From Aculops lycopersici (lineage: Eukaryota > Arthropoda > Arachnida > Trombidiformes > Eriophyidae), in assembly GCA_015350385.1 (NCBI GenBank), contig WNKI01000002.1, positions 7,956,404 through 8,020,403 of the forward strand: a stretch of DNA of 64,000 nucleotides, read 5' to 3'. A program made the position numbers and the translations under genes. Every line of letters begins with the position of its first letter. Positions within the stretch are counted from its first letter, which is position 1. Below, piece after piece: positions 1 through 8,964 of the stretch. Under the pieces are notes generated by a model that worked only from the letters and a program-made list of their open reading frames with translations, was not told the DNA's origin and searched no databases.

Positions 1-516
1 ATCTAGAGAAATTTCCCGACTTATTTTAGAGAACACATCCTACAGTATTAATCCAATTTTAGCAGAGAAATAGTGAATAAGAAACTGCTTAGTTAGGGGT
101 ACCTGTAGTTATTGATACTTAAAGAAATCGAATTTAGAGCCAAATAACTCTAATCAAATTTTCCGTCCGAAATTAAACTATTGTTTTGTGTCTTGACAAT
201 CTCCAATTCATCTTTTCTCACTCTCGATGTGTGCCTCAAGTGAAGTGGCTTTTCCTGATCTATCCATCATCTCGTGCTCAAAAAGTCAATGGCCGACTTG
301 AACTAGCCTGAGAAATACATAATACCATAAGATCTGTGTGATCCTGTGATAGTGGCGCGTGTTTACTTTAAGCAGCAACAAGTGGCTTGGCAATGGTGTT
401 ACGATTTCCTTATCAATCTTGAGGATCTAGCCAATAAAACAAAACAAGCAAGACACTTCTCTGTATTTTGGTTTTTACACACCATCATGTTATTTCAACA
501 TATCAAAAGCGACAAA
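1..516. other. Upstream region of PPT1
   Basis: No gene was recognised here. The open frame of the downstream gene extends back to a GTG at 346, but that 57-residue extension is unlike the thioesterase family and precedes a clear signal peptide, so I treat it as 5' leader. The stretch probably holds the promoter and 5' UTR of the palmitoyl-protein thioesterase gene. The 5' neighbour lies outside the window. Confidence 0.5.
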
Positions 517-1560
517 ATGAGAGCCAATATTGTCACCTTGACCATTTTGGTCTGTTCCATATTTCAGCTTACAAATGGTCGTGTCACCGAGTTTAGATTG
601 AGTCCTTATGAGGAGGTGGCAGACTCTAGAATCTATCATGAAGTTAGACTAATTGGAGAGCCCGATAGTGAGTTGCAAACAAACTCTATATCCAACGATG
701 GCGACTACCACGACAACAAACCAACACCTGTGGTTTTCTGGCACGGAATGGGAGACACGGCCTATGGATCGTGCGACACCGATAGGAAGGCCTTGGAGAA
801 GAAGTACCCAGGGCTCACTGTTCTGTCCATCCAAATAGGTAATAACTCGGCGGAGGACGCAATGGCTAGTTACTTTTCGAATGTTAACCATCAAATTGAC
901 TTAGCTTGCAAAGCTGTGCTCAATAGTCCCACTATAAATCAGCACAAATCCTTCAACGCCATTGGATTTAGTCAGGGAGGTCAGTTTTTACGTGGCCTCA
1001 TTCAGAGATGTCCGTTTAGAGAGCATGGAATTATGCCAAAGAATTTGATCTCGCTAGGCGGCCAACAACAGGGAGTCTTCGGGTTGCCCAACTGCGAATC
1101 GTTCTCGTTTTGCGACCACCTGCGCTTCATTCTCACCCATGCAGCCTATGAGCACCAGGTTCAGGAGCATGTTGTTCAGGCTGAGTATTGGCATGATCCA
1201 TTGAGAGAGAAGATGTATAAGGAGAAGAATATCTTTTTGGCCGACATTAATAATGAGAATGAAATCAATGAAACGTACAAGCAAAATCTCTTATCATTAG
1301 ACAACTTGGTTTTGGTTCAATTCCTACAAGACGAAATGGTAATTCCGCGCGAATCCTCACTCTTCGGCTACTACGAAGCCGGAAGCACAAAGACGATAGT
1401 GCCACTCGAACAGAGCGCTTTATACTTGGAGGATCGGCTTGGTTTGCGTCAGCTGGCAACAAGTGGCCGCTTGCATCAAGTTAAAATCCCCGGCCGCCAC
1501 CTACAGTATCGCATGTCTTGGTTTTTGAACAATATCGCATCAATCTACTTGAACAACTGA
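517..1560 (+). CDS. PPT1: Palmitoyl-protein thioesterase 1 (lysosomal)
   Basis: This is a soluble lysosomal alpha/beta hydrolase that removes thioester-linked palmitate from cysteines of proteins being degraded; human PPT1 is the CLN1 disease gene. From the Met at 517 the product is 347 residues, near the 306 of human PPT1. It starts with a short hydrophobic signal peptide ending near LTNG. The oxyanion-side motif VVFWHGMGD is present. The catalytic triad is visible: Ser152 in GFSQGG, Asp272 in FLQDEMV, His328 in GRHLQ. The family block LFGYYEAGS...DRLGLRQL surrounds the Asp. The frame is open upstream to 346; Met at 487 is an alternative start, but Met517 places the signal peptide at the very N-terminus. 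An ATTAAA poly(A) signal lies at 1577-1582. The gene is uninterrupted, whereas its vertebrate orthologues have several introns. Identification is firm; only the start is uncertain. Confidence 0.95.
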   Translation: MRANIVTLTILVCSIFQLTNGRVTEFRLSPYEEVADSRIYHEVRLIGEPDSELQTNSISNDGDYHDNKPTPVVFWHGMGDTAYGSCDTDRKALEKKYPGLTVLSIQIGNNSAEDAMASYFSNVNHQIDLACKAVLNSPTINQHKSFNAIGFSQGGQFLRGLIQRCPFREHGIMPKNLISLGGQQQGVFGLPNCESFSFCDHLRFILTHAAYEHQVQEHVVQAEYWHDPLREKMYKEKNIFLADINNENEINETYKQNLLSLDNLVLVQFLQDEMVIPRESSLFGYYEAGSTKTIVPLEQSALYLEDRLGLRQLATSGRLHQVKIPGRHLQYRMSWFLNNIASIYLNN

Positions 1561-2603
1561 GCTAATTTGCTGACGAATTAAAGCCAGTGAACAACAACAA
1601 CAACAATGATTTAAGCTGACGAAAGCAACTGTTTCGAAATGTGAGCCAGTCAATCAAAATAACTAATTCAAAACTAGTGATAGTGGCGAAGTTCTCTCTC
1701 GTTATTCTTCACGTAAATCTAGTCACGTCTTAGCTGGCGCGCAAACCGACGTCGCTCACCTGTTGCCCAAACTAGCTTCGCACGAGTTTCTCTTCTTTCG
1801 TCTATCGCTCACCTGCCTGAATCTTGATAATTTCAAAGTCTCCCCTCTTAGTATTAGTGCCTACACCACCGTCACTACAACCCAGTTCATTCGATTAGAT
1901 AAAGAAGAGACTTCCTTTCGGCTGCTCTCCTAATATGCGCACTAATTTAGACATCGCGAAGTGCATGAGACATTTTTTGTCTGTCTCAGGCGACACTTTG
2001 TTTTCAACTGTGATTAGACATTAGAATTCTTCTCAAAGAGCTCATGTTTCTTTGAGTTCTCACAGCTTTCTTCTCCATCTTGCTGATACTTAGTCGGCCA
2101 CTAACTTCAATTCAATCAATGATTTAGCAAGTGGCGGTTGCAGAGGAAAAGAACAGCCCGACATCCGTGACGGCGCTTCGAAACCAAACTTCCAATTCAT
2201 CACTCAATTAGAGGCCCTCGTCAACAAGTGGTGTTGATTATAATTCATGGGCTTGAGTTTGCATGCCTGTGAGCTGTAACTGTCGTGAAGCTAGGTTCAA
2301 ATGGCACCCACGTTTACGGTGAAGCTTGCCCATCATTTGATTGATGAGCTGGCGCGTGGTGATGGCATCAAGTCAATTCTTTTGATTGATGAGCGTGTCA
2401 TTTGTGAAATTTTACAATTGATCATAAAAAATTTTATTACCTAGAGGTAATGATGAGAGATCAAGCTACCAACTTACAAGTCACTTAGCACCTAGTTACA
2501 CAAAAACGGAAGCAGCAGCAGCATCAACAATAGCGATCGCGTCAGCAACTGGCTCAGAGATTCGTCAAGCTTAACATAGGGATACAAGAGTAAAAACGTC
2601 AAG
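1561..2603. other. Intergenic region between PPT1 and MFS carrier 1
   Basis: No gene is seen in about 1 kb. It contains the PPT1 ATTAAA poly(A) signal (1577-1582) and presumably the promoter and 5' UTR of the MFS gene at 2604. A 14-bp direct repeat (tttgattgatgagc) occurs at 2336-2349 and 2381-2394, 45 bp apart, which could be a duplicated regulatory site. CAG/CAA-rich sequence near 2510-2530 precedes the start codon. Confidence 0.4.
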
Positions 2604-4190
2604 ATGATAAGCCTCAAGTTGAACCACAAGACTAAATCCTATCTCACGGTGGTGGGCACATCACTTATTTACTTTGCCATGGGTTTGTACTTTGCAGCTG
2701 GAAACACGGGCGTTTATCTGACCTCATACCTGATCTATAGGGCTAAAAGTGACATGAAACTAGACGATGCCATTTGGTTCCTCTCGGCCGCCGGCTTCTC
2801 TGCTCTCATACTTCCCATCGGAGGTTGGCTCGAGCAGAAAGTTGGCGTCCGTGGAGTTTGCGCAATTGGAGGTGTGTTACAAAGTTGTGGTATATTTGCT
2901 ACCTACTTTGCCCTGGATACAACTTTCTTGATAGTCGTCATAGTCTATGGAGGCTCATTTTTGGTTAGCTTGGCCTCTTGTTATACCTCGCCGATGGTCA
3001 ATGTGTGCAAGTGGCATCCGAAACACAAGGGTCTAGTTACCGGCATTGGTGCTGCCTCGATGGCAATGGCACCAACCCTATTCACACCCCTTATAACCTC
3101 TTTGGTGAATCCTAACAATCTACCCGCCAACGCACTGGGATTGTTTGATGACCCGGAAGTATTGGACAGAACCAAAAACTCGACCATTGTACAAGGATTA
3201 ATTACTTCCGTTTTGTTTATCGCCGGCATCATCTTGACTTTCCCAGCTGAACAACCGGAAAGCAAGGTAACAGCGACCAGTGAGCAGGAAGAGAAAAATT
3301 CAAATTTGTCTATCATAGAAGATCATTTTAGTAAGGCGTGTCAAGATCAACCGGTGGTTTTGCTCAAGTTTGCCAACATTAACCACTCGTGCGAAACAAA
3401 ACCATCTGCAGGTTGCAACAACATTATTAAGGTACAATTTCCATCGGATTCAAGACCAAATGAGGAGAAAGACGAGGAGCCAATAGACTTGACGGATTGC
3501 AGCTTAGAACCAAAGTTCGCCTTCAAGACCTCGGAGTTTTGGTTACTCTCGCTCAAGGTCCTGATATCTGAGTTGATATTTATTTACTTATTGTTCATGT
3601 ACAAACCCTATGGGCAAACTTTCATTCAAGATGACTATTTCTTGTCGGCCGTAGGCGCCGCCTGTGCCATTAGTAATACGCTTGGTCGCCTGACGATGGG
3701 TCATTTCAAAGATAAACTCGGATACAAGGCTGTAAGTATACCACTGAGTGCCACTTGTATGATATCCATCTCATTGATGCCGGTGACTAGATACATGAAC
3801 AAGTTTTTCTACGGGACAGCTGTGGTGTTGGCCGTCGGTGCAGTGGGAAGTCAATATGCATTGATGCCATCGGCAGCCCAAGACTCATTTGGTGACAAGT
3901 ATGCAAGCATTAATATTGGCTTTGTTTATATGTCGACTGTGGTGGCAACGGTCTCTAGTGCCCTCCTATCTCAGCATCTGACTTCACTAATTGGGTGGGA
4001 GGGAATGATCTACCTCATCGCCTTCTGTTCAGCCATAGACTTTGTCTCTACCTTCTTCATGCCATCAAATCCATCAAGAAGGTTAATTGATAGATATAGA
4101 CAATTCTACATTAGACATGAGCTCAAAAATATCGAGCCTTTCCATCACAAAATCGAGAGTAAAACTGTTTCTAATATAGCAGCCGCTTGA
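2604..4190 (+). CDS. Major facilitator superfamily carrier (OFA/monocarboxylate-type)
   Basis: This 528-residue multi-pass transporter resembles the oxalate/formate-antiporter and monocarboxylate (SLC16-like) branches of the MFS. A first half of about six membrane segments (residues 13-215) includes the loop 2-3 motif GGWLEQKVGVRG and the loop 4-5 block KWHPKHKGLVTGIG. A hydrophilic central loop (about 220-310) follows, then a second half with the repeat-equivalent motif GRLTMGHFKDKLGYKA. The substrate cannot be read from sequence; a small organic anion is the family expectation. The same subfamily is represented again at 10631-13114 on the other strand: both have a VNP(N/E)NL segment after TM5 and a matching loop 4-5 motif, so they are ancient paralogues. 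The 3' end carries AATAAA at 4222-4227 and meets RRP46 tail to tail with 37 bp between. Confidence 0.85.
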   Translation: MISLKLNHKTKSYLTVVGTSLIYFAMGLYFAAGNTGVYLTSYLIYRAKSDMKLDDAIWFLSAAGFSALILPIGGWLEQKVGVRGVCAIGGVLQSCGIFATYFALDTTFLIVVIVYGGSFLVSLASCYTSPMVNVCKWHPKHKGLVTGIGAASMAMAPTLFTPLITSLVNPNNLPANALGLFDDPEVLDRTKNSTIVQGLITSVLFIAGIILTFPAEQPESKVTATSEQEEKNSNLSIIEDHFSKACQDQPVVLLKFANINHSCETKPSAGCNNIIKVQFPSDSRPNEEKDEEPIDLTDCSLEPKFAFKTSEFWLLSLKVLISELIFIYLLFMYKPYGQTFIQDDYFLSAVGAACAISNTLGRLTMGHFKDKLGYKAVSIPLSATCMISISLMPVTRYMNKFFYGTAVVLAVGAVGSQYALMPSAAQDSFGDKYASINIGFVYMSTVVATVSSALLSQHLTSLIGWEGMIYLIAFCSAIDFVSTFFMPSNPSRRLIDRYRQFYIRHELKNIEPFHHKIESKTVSNIAAA

Positions 4191-4221
4191 TTACTCTTTT
4201 CAGGCTAGTGATTTATATGTA

Positions 4222-4227
4222 AATAAA
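4222..4227 (+). terminator. Poly(A) signal of MFS carrier 1
   Basis: AATAAA lies 32 bases after the stop codon at 4190 and directly abuts the stop codon of the convergent RRP46 gene, so the two 3' UTRs must overlap or be extremely short. Confidence 0.6.
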
Positions 4228-4815
4228 CTACGCGAAGCGATCTCTTACTCCATCACGAATAGTGTCAAAGTTCTTCTTTGCCTCTTCTTTGCCCAATTCT
4301 ATTGCTTTCCTTAGATTTGTCTCGCTTGTGCCTCCGCGCGTTAATATTGTTATGAGATCGTAGTTGTTATCGAAGACAAAATCAAATTTGCATATATTTT
4401 CTTCATGACCCATTGTCAAGGATGTACTTGAGACAGGACATCTCATGGGTACGCCGGCATCTATCAAAGCACAACAAGCTGCGTTTATGGAAGCTGATAA
4501 TAGTGAGCCTCCGTCGTAGATTTCTTGAATATATATGGATATACAAGTTCTTGGGTGTAGTCTAGTTAGAATAACCTCTTTGAATATATTTTTCAATAAA
4601 TTTTCTATCTCCCTAATCTGATCGAAGGCCGGGTTGTTCATTTGAATGCTAATCTTAGGTTTGAATAAGATATCTACAACTGCTTCTTCATAATTGATTC
4701 TTGATTGAGATACATCGACTGGCCCGAACACGGTGGCTTGTACTATAGTGTTGTTTTGATCTACAAGGGCCGAGCCATCGGCTTTTGAAAGGTTGCCGAA
4801 TGTTATTACAGTCAT
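4228..4815 (-). CDS. EXOSC5: Exosome complex subunit RRP46 (EXOSC5)
   Basis: This 195-residue protein has an RNase PH fold and is a ring subunit of the RNA exosome, which processes and degrades RNA 3'-5' in nucleus and cytoplasm. The N-terminal block NLSKADGSALVDQNNTIVQA, the GPVDV segment, the VDILFKPKI strand, the LHPRTCISIYIQEI block and the SLLSASINAACCALIDAGVP helix follow the order seen in EXOSC5/Rrp46. In animals these ring subunits are structural, without phosphorolytic activity. The product is slightly shorter than human EXOSC5 (235) because it lacks the extra N-terminal segment. It diverges from SEC3 over 270 bp and converges on the MFS gene with 37 bp. EXOSC4/Rrp41 is the main alternative, but the motif spacing fits Rrp46 better. 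Confidence 0.85.
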   Translation of the reverse strand: MTVITFGNLSKADGSALVDQNNTIVQATVFGPVDVSQSRINYEEAVVDILFKPKISIQMNNPAFDQIREIENLLKNIFKEVILTRLHPRTCISIYIQEIYDGGSLLSASINAACCALIDAGVPMRCPVSSTSLTMGHEENICKFDFVFDNNYDLITILTRGGTSETNLRKAIELGKEEAKKNFDTIRDGVRDRFA

Positions 4816-5085
4816 TGTTTCGAAGATTCATGGACTAACAATGGTAATTCTAAGTTTCAGAGGTTGGTTCCTTTACAAGTCTAATGACTCTCTTGGATTC
4901 CGAATCCTAGGCAAAAGATGCACACGTGGTTGCGAAGGTGCATCGATATGCATTTGAAAATGCGGTGCATGCGCGAATTTTTCCCCCAGTCAGCTGTTCA
5001 TAAGAAAATAAACAAAGTGTAGTTGATCAACTTCACATTATTTCTTGATCTACTTATTTCATCATCCGATATATTCATATGAAAA
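4816..5085. promoter_or_regulatory. Bidirectional promoter between RRP46 and SEC3
   Basis: Only 270 bp separate the divergent start codons, so a shared promoter is implied. It holds a cluster of small palindromes: ggattc-c-gaatcc at 4895-4907, gatgcac...gtgcatc at 4918-4944, and gcattt-ga-aaatgc at 4950-4963. No TATA box is obvious. A GATGCAC element is also part of the long palindrome at 13367-13414. Confidence 0.5.
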
Positions 5086-7134
5086 ATGAGTCATGCTAAT
5101 GGCATCAAGAAACTACTGGACCAGGGCAACTACCTGGAGGCTAGTAAGCTAGCTGACAAGCACAAAATTACAGATTGCCGGAATTTTTGCCAAAGACTAT
5201 CTGAGATAAATGAGATTGCTAGCTCGATTGATCATTCAACTTCTATTGTCAGTTCGCTTAGCGACAAAATCACGAGTTATGAGTCAGAACTGAAGAATAT
5301 CAAGGACACAGCATTCCAGATGGAAGAGAGGGAACATGCAGTTCAGGTACTGTATAAAAACTACGAGGACACTTGCAATTTAATCGATGAGCTTCTGCAA
5401 AACCTACGGATCCCTGATCACATTCAAGAATTGCCTCGTATCATGATGCATGGTGACCTCTATGATAGAAACTTCATTGAGAGGATCGATGAGGCCCTTG
5501 AAGATTTCCAACGAGTGTTGCAATACCAACCAGATCCGGTGCTATTAGAAATGCAATGTATTCGAGATCAAAGAGAACACGCTTACAGTATTAAGTCTAG
5601 AATCGGTGAACTATTATACCAGCACTTCATCGGTTGCATAGACTCTTTATTCTCACAACATTCTGAAGGATTTATCAATCATATCTACAGTCAAGCAATC
5701 ACATTACCAGGACATGACGTAATTCACAACGAGCTCCAGCTGTATCTAGAGCAATTTGTCCACTGGACAGGCAGGAATGATCGAGATAGAGTTTATACTG
5801 CAATGAACGATTATTATATTGCGAGATCGAAAGCTCAATACGACAAGGAGTTCAAAGTTTTCTTTGAGTGTGCGAAAGAGCGAATGAATTACCCAATCAA
5901 ACATGGTAGGCTGACAGAACTTAATCCAACAGATTCTAGAAAACGAAACTCTATGAACTCTGGAGATAATAGCACTAGGGCAAGCTCGTTGAGTGGAGGA
6001 GGCGGGGGTACGCTAGATAGTCAAGACACGGCATCAGGTAAAAGCTCTGAAATAAGTTATGGTGGTTGGGGTGAGTTTGATGCCGACTTTGACCGGATGC
6101 TTCGAGCTTTAGATCCAACTTGCCGCTCAGAGCAACAATTTTACTCATCATTCTTTCCGGCTTTCGATGAGGATTCAGATGGTGAGCTAACAATCAAGAA
6201 ACTGGTTCATATGTTCAGTCAACTGAGTATCGAGTTCATAGAGTTTGCCAATTACTACAACAACCAGAATGGCTTATACTCACTCTATCTATTGACCCGA
6301 TTATCGCAGTACCTATCAACTCAGAGCTCTTCAAATAACGCACTACTTAGAATCTACCGAGAAGTGACCATCATCGTCAAGAGAAACTTCGATACCTTCA
6401 TGAAGCAACAATTGAATTCAATCAGAGAATTGAAGGCTCCTAAGCAGTCGAAATGTGGAGTTTTGAGCGCTGTCAAGAACTTTGAACAATTTGCCAAACA
6501 AGTTGAGCAACTATTTGCCAACACCGGATCTCGTCGTAGCGAAGTTGACCGATATTATTCTGATTTAGTCACTGAATTGTTCAAAACAATCGAACGTATC
6601 GAACACAACCGGACACCCACCGAGATGATCCGATTGGAAAACTATAAGTACCTCCACGATGTACTCAGCTTGATTAAAGTGCCTTGCCTCAAGACTAAAC
6701 CTAGGGAAGCTAAGGCAGCATACGAGGCCGCCCTGAATGCCTATGTAACCAGGTACTTCGGTCGACCCCTAGAGAAAGTGAATATATTCTTTGATGGAGT
6801 TCAAGCCAAGGTTGCTCAAGGTGTTAAAGAGGATGAGATAAGTTTCCAGTTGGCCTTCAGCAAGCAAGAATTACGGAAGGTGCTACAAATGGTTACATTG
6901 AAGGAAGTAAGAAAAGGCTTAGAGGAGATGTATCGACGCATTGAGAAGCATGCCTACGAGCCCAAGTCTAATCTCATCGAAGTTATATGGCATGCAATGC
7001 AGTCTGAATTCCTCTCGCAATACAAAGCGATTCAAGGAATGATCGAGCGATGCTACCCAGGATCTAACTTAAGCTTGATGTTTTCGATTGAGGATGTACT
7101 GCAGGTATTCTCGGATATTGCACAATCCCACTGA
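5086..7134 (+). CDS. EXOC1: Exocyst complex component 1 (Sec3), lacking the PH-like domain
   Basis: Sec3 is an exocyst subunit that helps tether secretory vesicles to the plasma membrane before SNARE fusion. The 682-residue product aligns by eye with the coiled-coil and C-terminal helical body of Sec3. The C-terminus is especially clear: the block with LEKVNIFFDGVQAKVAQG, DEISFQLAFSKQELRKV, LIEVIWHAMQSEF, ERCYPGSN and terminal IAQSH (residues about 565-682). A Ser/Gly-rich linker lies near 285-320. Animal Sec3 is typically near 890 residues and begins with a PH-like, phosphoinositide- and Rho-binding domain; here the frame starts just upstream of the coiled coil and no such domain precedes it. 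Only 270 bp separate it from divergent RRP46, leaving no room for that domain unless it sits in a distant exon. It ends 80 bp from the convergent F-box gene. Confidence 0.9.
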   Translation: MSHANGIKKLLDQGNYLEASKLADKHKITDCRNFCQRLSEINEIASSIDHSTSIVSSLSDKITSYESELKNIKDTAFQMEEREHAVQVLYKNYEDTCNLIDELLQNLRIPDHIQELPRIMMHGDLYDRNFIERIDEALEDFQRVLQYQPDPVLLEMQCIRDQREHAYSIKSRIGELLYQHFIGCIDSLFSQHSEGFINHIYSQAITLPGHDVIHNELQLYLEQFVHWTGRNDRDRVYTAMNDYYIARSKAQYDKEFKVFFECAKERMNYPIKHGRLTELNPTDSRKRNSMNSGDNSTRASSLSGGGGGTLDSQDTASGKSSEISYGGWGEFDADFDRMLRALDPTCRSEQQFYSSFFPAFDEDSDGELTIKKLVHMFSQLSIEFIEFANYYNNQNGLYSLYLLTRLSQYLSTQSSSNNALLRIYREVTIIVKRNFDTFMKQQLNSIRELKAPKQSKCGVLSAVKNFEQFAKQVEQLFANTGSRRSEVDRYYSDLVTELFKTIERIEHNRTPTEMIRLENYKYLHDVLSLIKVPCLKTKPREAKAAYEAALNAYVTRYFGRPLEKVNIFFDGVQAKVAQGVKEDEISFQLAFSKQELRKVLQMVTLKEVRKGLEEMYRRIEKHAYEPKSNLIEVIWHAMQSEFLSQYKAIQGMIERCYPGSNLSLMFSIEDVLQVFSDIAQSH

Positions 7135-7214
7135 GCAGGCCGAAATCTGAATGTAGTCCGATAGATTACATCGTACCTAGTCCAAGGCAACAACAAATGG
7201 GTTTGTTTTTAATA

Positions 7215-8321
7215 TCAGAATATAATCCGGCACAAATCGCTCTCATCGACATACTGAGTGAGCCTATCTCTTTCAGGCTGACTTATCATAGGGCAGTTTT
7301 TGATTGAAACTCTTAGTTGCTTCATATCTTCATCTTGAAGAACTCGTCTTAGACTTGCCAATGTGATATTTGTCTCATCGGCTATGAAGCGCTGCACAAT
7401 AGCTTGGTATTTCTTTAGATATAGTTGTACCATAGGGAAGGAAAATATATACTCCGACGGGCGTAGGACGGAGAGATCGAAATGATTCAAGGAATCACCA
7501 TAATATCGCTCCACGATTCTCTTGTGAAATTCGACCCTCGTTCCTGTCAAGTCCAGGTCCACAGCAGGAAAATTATCTAGAAAATAAGTGAAGATACTAT
7601 CGCTCATCTTGCACGATCTATCTCCACAAATCTTCAGAAGCTTGAGATTTCTTGAAGCATGATGACGAGGTTCAACCAGTATGCAAGGGTCCACAAATGA
7701 CACACCATCCAATGTCAAATATGTGACATTTGTGAGCTCATTTAAGATTGTGTTCAACCAATCTAGAGAAATGTCACACCTGTCCAGGTATAAATCGACT
7801 AAAGCTTTCAATCTGAATTCAGTAACTATCTTGTTCTGTCTTAAAGAATCGCTGAATGCCTTAATACAACCGCGATCACATAACTTCGAATCGACGAACT
7901 TTAGGGTACTAAAGCAACGGTACTCTGCGGTCATGAGGCAATATAATCTGTGATAGAAGCAAACGTAATTTTGATCTATTGGGTCGTCGTAATCTTCATT
8001 CTCTATATGCGAGGGTCTCATATGAAGCTCGCAATTGGTGCATCTTCTTATTTGTTGTTCCGTGCAATATCCATGTGTATTACAAAGCTCCGGTTTATAC
8101 TTATCGAACTCCATGAACATATCAAAAACAATAGTTCTCTTGGTCTTCCATTCATCTGAGAATATGATGACTCTATTGGCAATATAAGAGAACCTGGTGC
8201 AGGTGGAGGCCAAGTTTACAAAAGCCTTTGGATCATCCAAGAGGCAGATTAGTATCTTGCCTATTATTTGATCGGGTAAGGCATCGAGAGACATGATGAA
8301 AATGTTGGTGCTCGTCCCCAA
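7215..8321 (-). CDS. F-box protein
   Basis: This 368-residue protein has an N-terminal F-box (about residues 12-52: LPDQIIGKILICLLDDPKAFVNLASTC split across helices, then a Trp further on). F-box proteins are substrate adaptors of SCF (Skp1-Cullin-F-box) ubiquitin ligases. A Cys/His-containing segment (about 80-125) and irregular Leu-rich stretches (VDLYLDRCDIS, LTNVTYLTLDGVSF, RNLKLLKICGDRS) suggest degenerate leucine-rich repeats as substrate-binding surface, but I cannot assign a subfamily or target. Met10 is an alternative start directly before the F-box. It converges on SEC3 (80 bp) and diverges from the Eps15-like gene over about 640 bp. Confidence 0.75.
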   Translation of the reverse strand: MGTSTNIFIMSLDALPDQIIGKILICLLDDPKAFVNLASTCTRFSYIANRVIIFSDEWKTKRTIVFDMFMEFDKYKPELCNTHGYCTEQQIRRCTNCELHMRPSHIENEDYDDPIDQNYVCFYHRLYCLMTAEYRCFSTLKFVDSKLCDRGCIKAFSDSLRQNKIVTEFRLKALVDLYLDRCDISLDWLNTILNELTNVTYLTLDGVSFVDPCILVEPRHHASRNLKLLKICGDRSCKMSDSIFTYFLDNFPAVDLDLTGTRVEFHKRIVERYYGDSLNHFDLSVLRPSEYIFSFPMVQLYLKKYQAIVQRFIADETNITLASLRRVLQDEDMKQLRVSIKNCPMISQPERDRLTQYVDESDLCRIIF

Positions 8322-8964
8322 AGAGTGTTAAATTCTGAATTTCATCGCGTCAAATCCAACCTGTTTTCGGATTTACTTCCAACATTTTCTTCATTGAAAT
8401 AATCCACATCTCTTGACATACTATGAGCTTTTCTCGACAGATTTGTTTCTGTTATGCATGAGAATAAATTTTGCAACGAAATTATCCAACAATAATAAGA
8501 ACTTGACCTAATAATATTGGTCAAGTCAAGTTTGCATAAAGATCTCTTCAGACTTGAGTTGAAAGTTTTCCACAGACCATAACGAAGAGTGAAAAAAGGT
8601 AAACAAAGCACAAGATCCCCGTTGAATCGTAGAGCGAATGATGTGCTACAGATTCCATTGCTACATTCTCAATGCACCGACTGCGTCGGCGCCGAGAGGC
8701 AAAAAGTAGGGTCCCTGCTTCGGCAATGACAAATATACACAGCGAGAAAAAACATCCAGAAGCGTGTGCCATAAAATTGCCTCTCTTCGTTGATGAGACT
8801 TCCAAATTAGATATTGGAAAACCTCATCTTATACATCTATGTCACTATTATATCCAGGTAACTTAAATCCATAGTCAGAGTCTATATATTTAGACAGTAA
8901 TATTAGAAAGCATATCAAGATTATTTGGTCTGTTAGAAAGTAAAACCAGAGGATAGCAAGTGCG
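8322..8964. other. Divergent intergenic region, F-box / Eps15-like
   Basis: This stretch probably contains promoters for both flanking genes. Short open frames on the minus strand (8342-8611 and 8548-8805) are hydrophobic but match no family I recognise, and AT-rich sequence gives Phe/Leu/Ile-rich translations by chance, so I do not call a gene. No EH domain coding sequence belonging to the downstream Eps15-like gene is seen here. Confidence 0.4.

Noticed and set aside
346..516. N-terminal extension of PPT1
   Set aside because: Starts at GTG, unlike the family, and would bury the signal peptide.
2285..2320. Possible tRNA B-box (ggttcaaat)
   Set aside because: No matching A-box, acceptor stem or cloverleaf could be built around it; no other tRNA candidate was found.
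8342..8805. Two hydrophobic minus-strand frames between the F-box and Eps15-like genes
   Set aside because: Considered as a small membrane protein with introns; splice sites were not convincing and AT-rich DNA gives such translations by chance.
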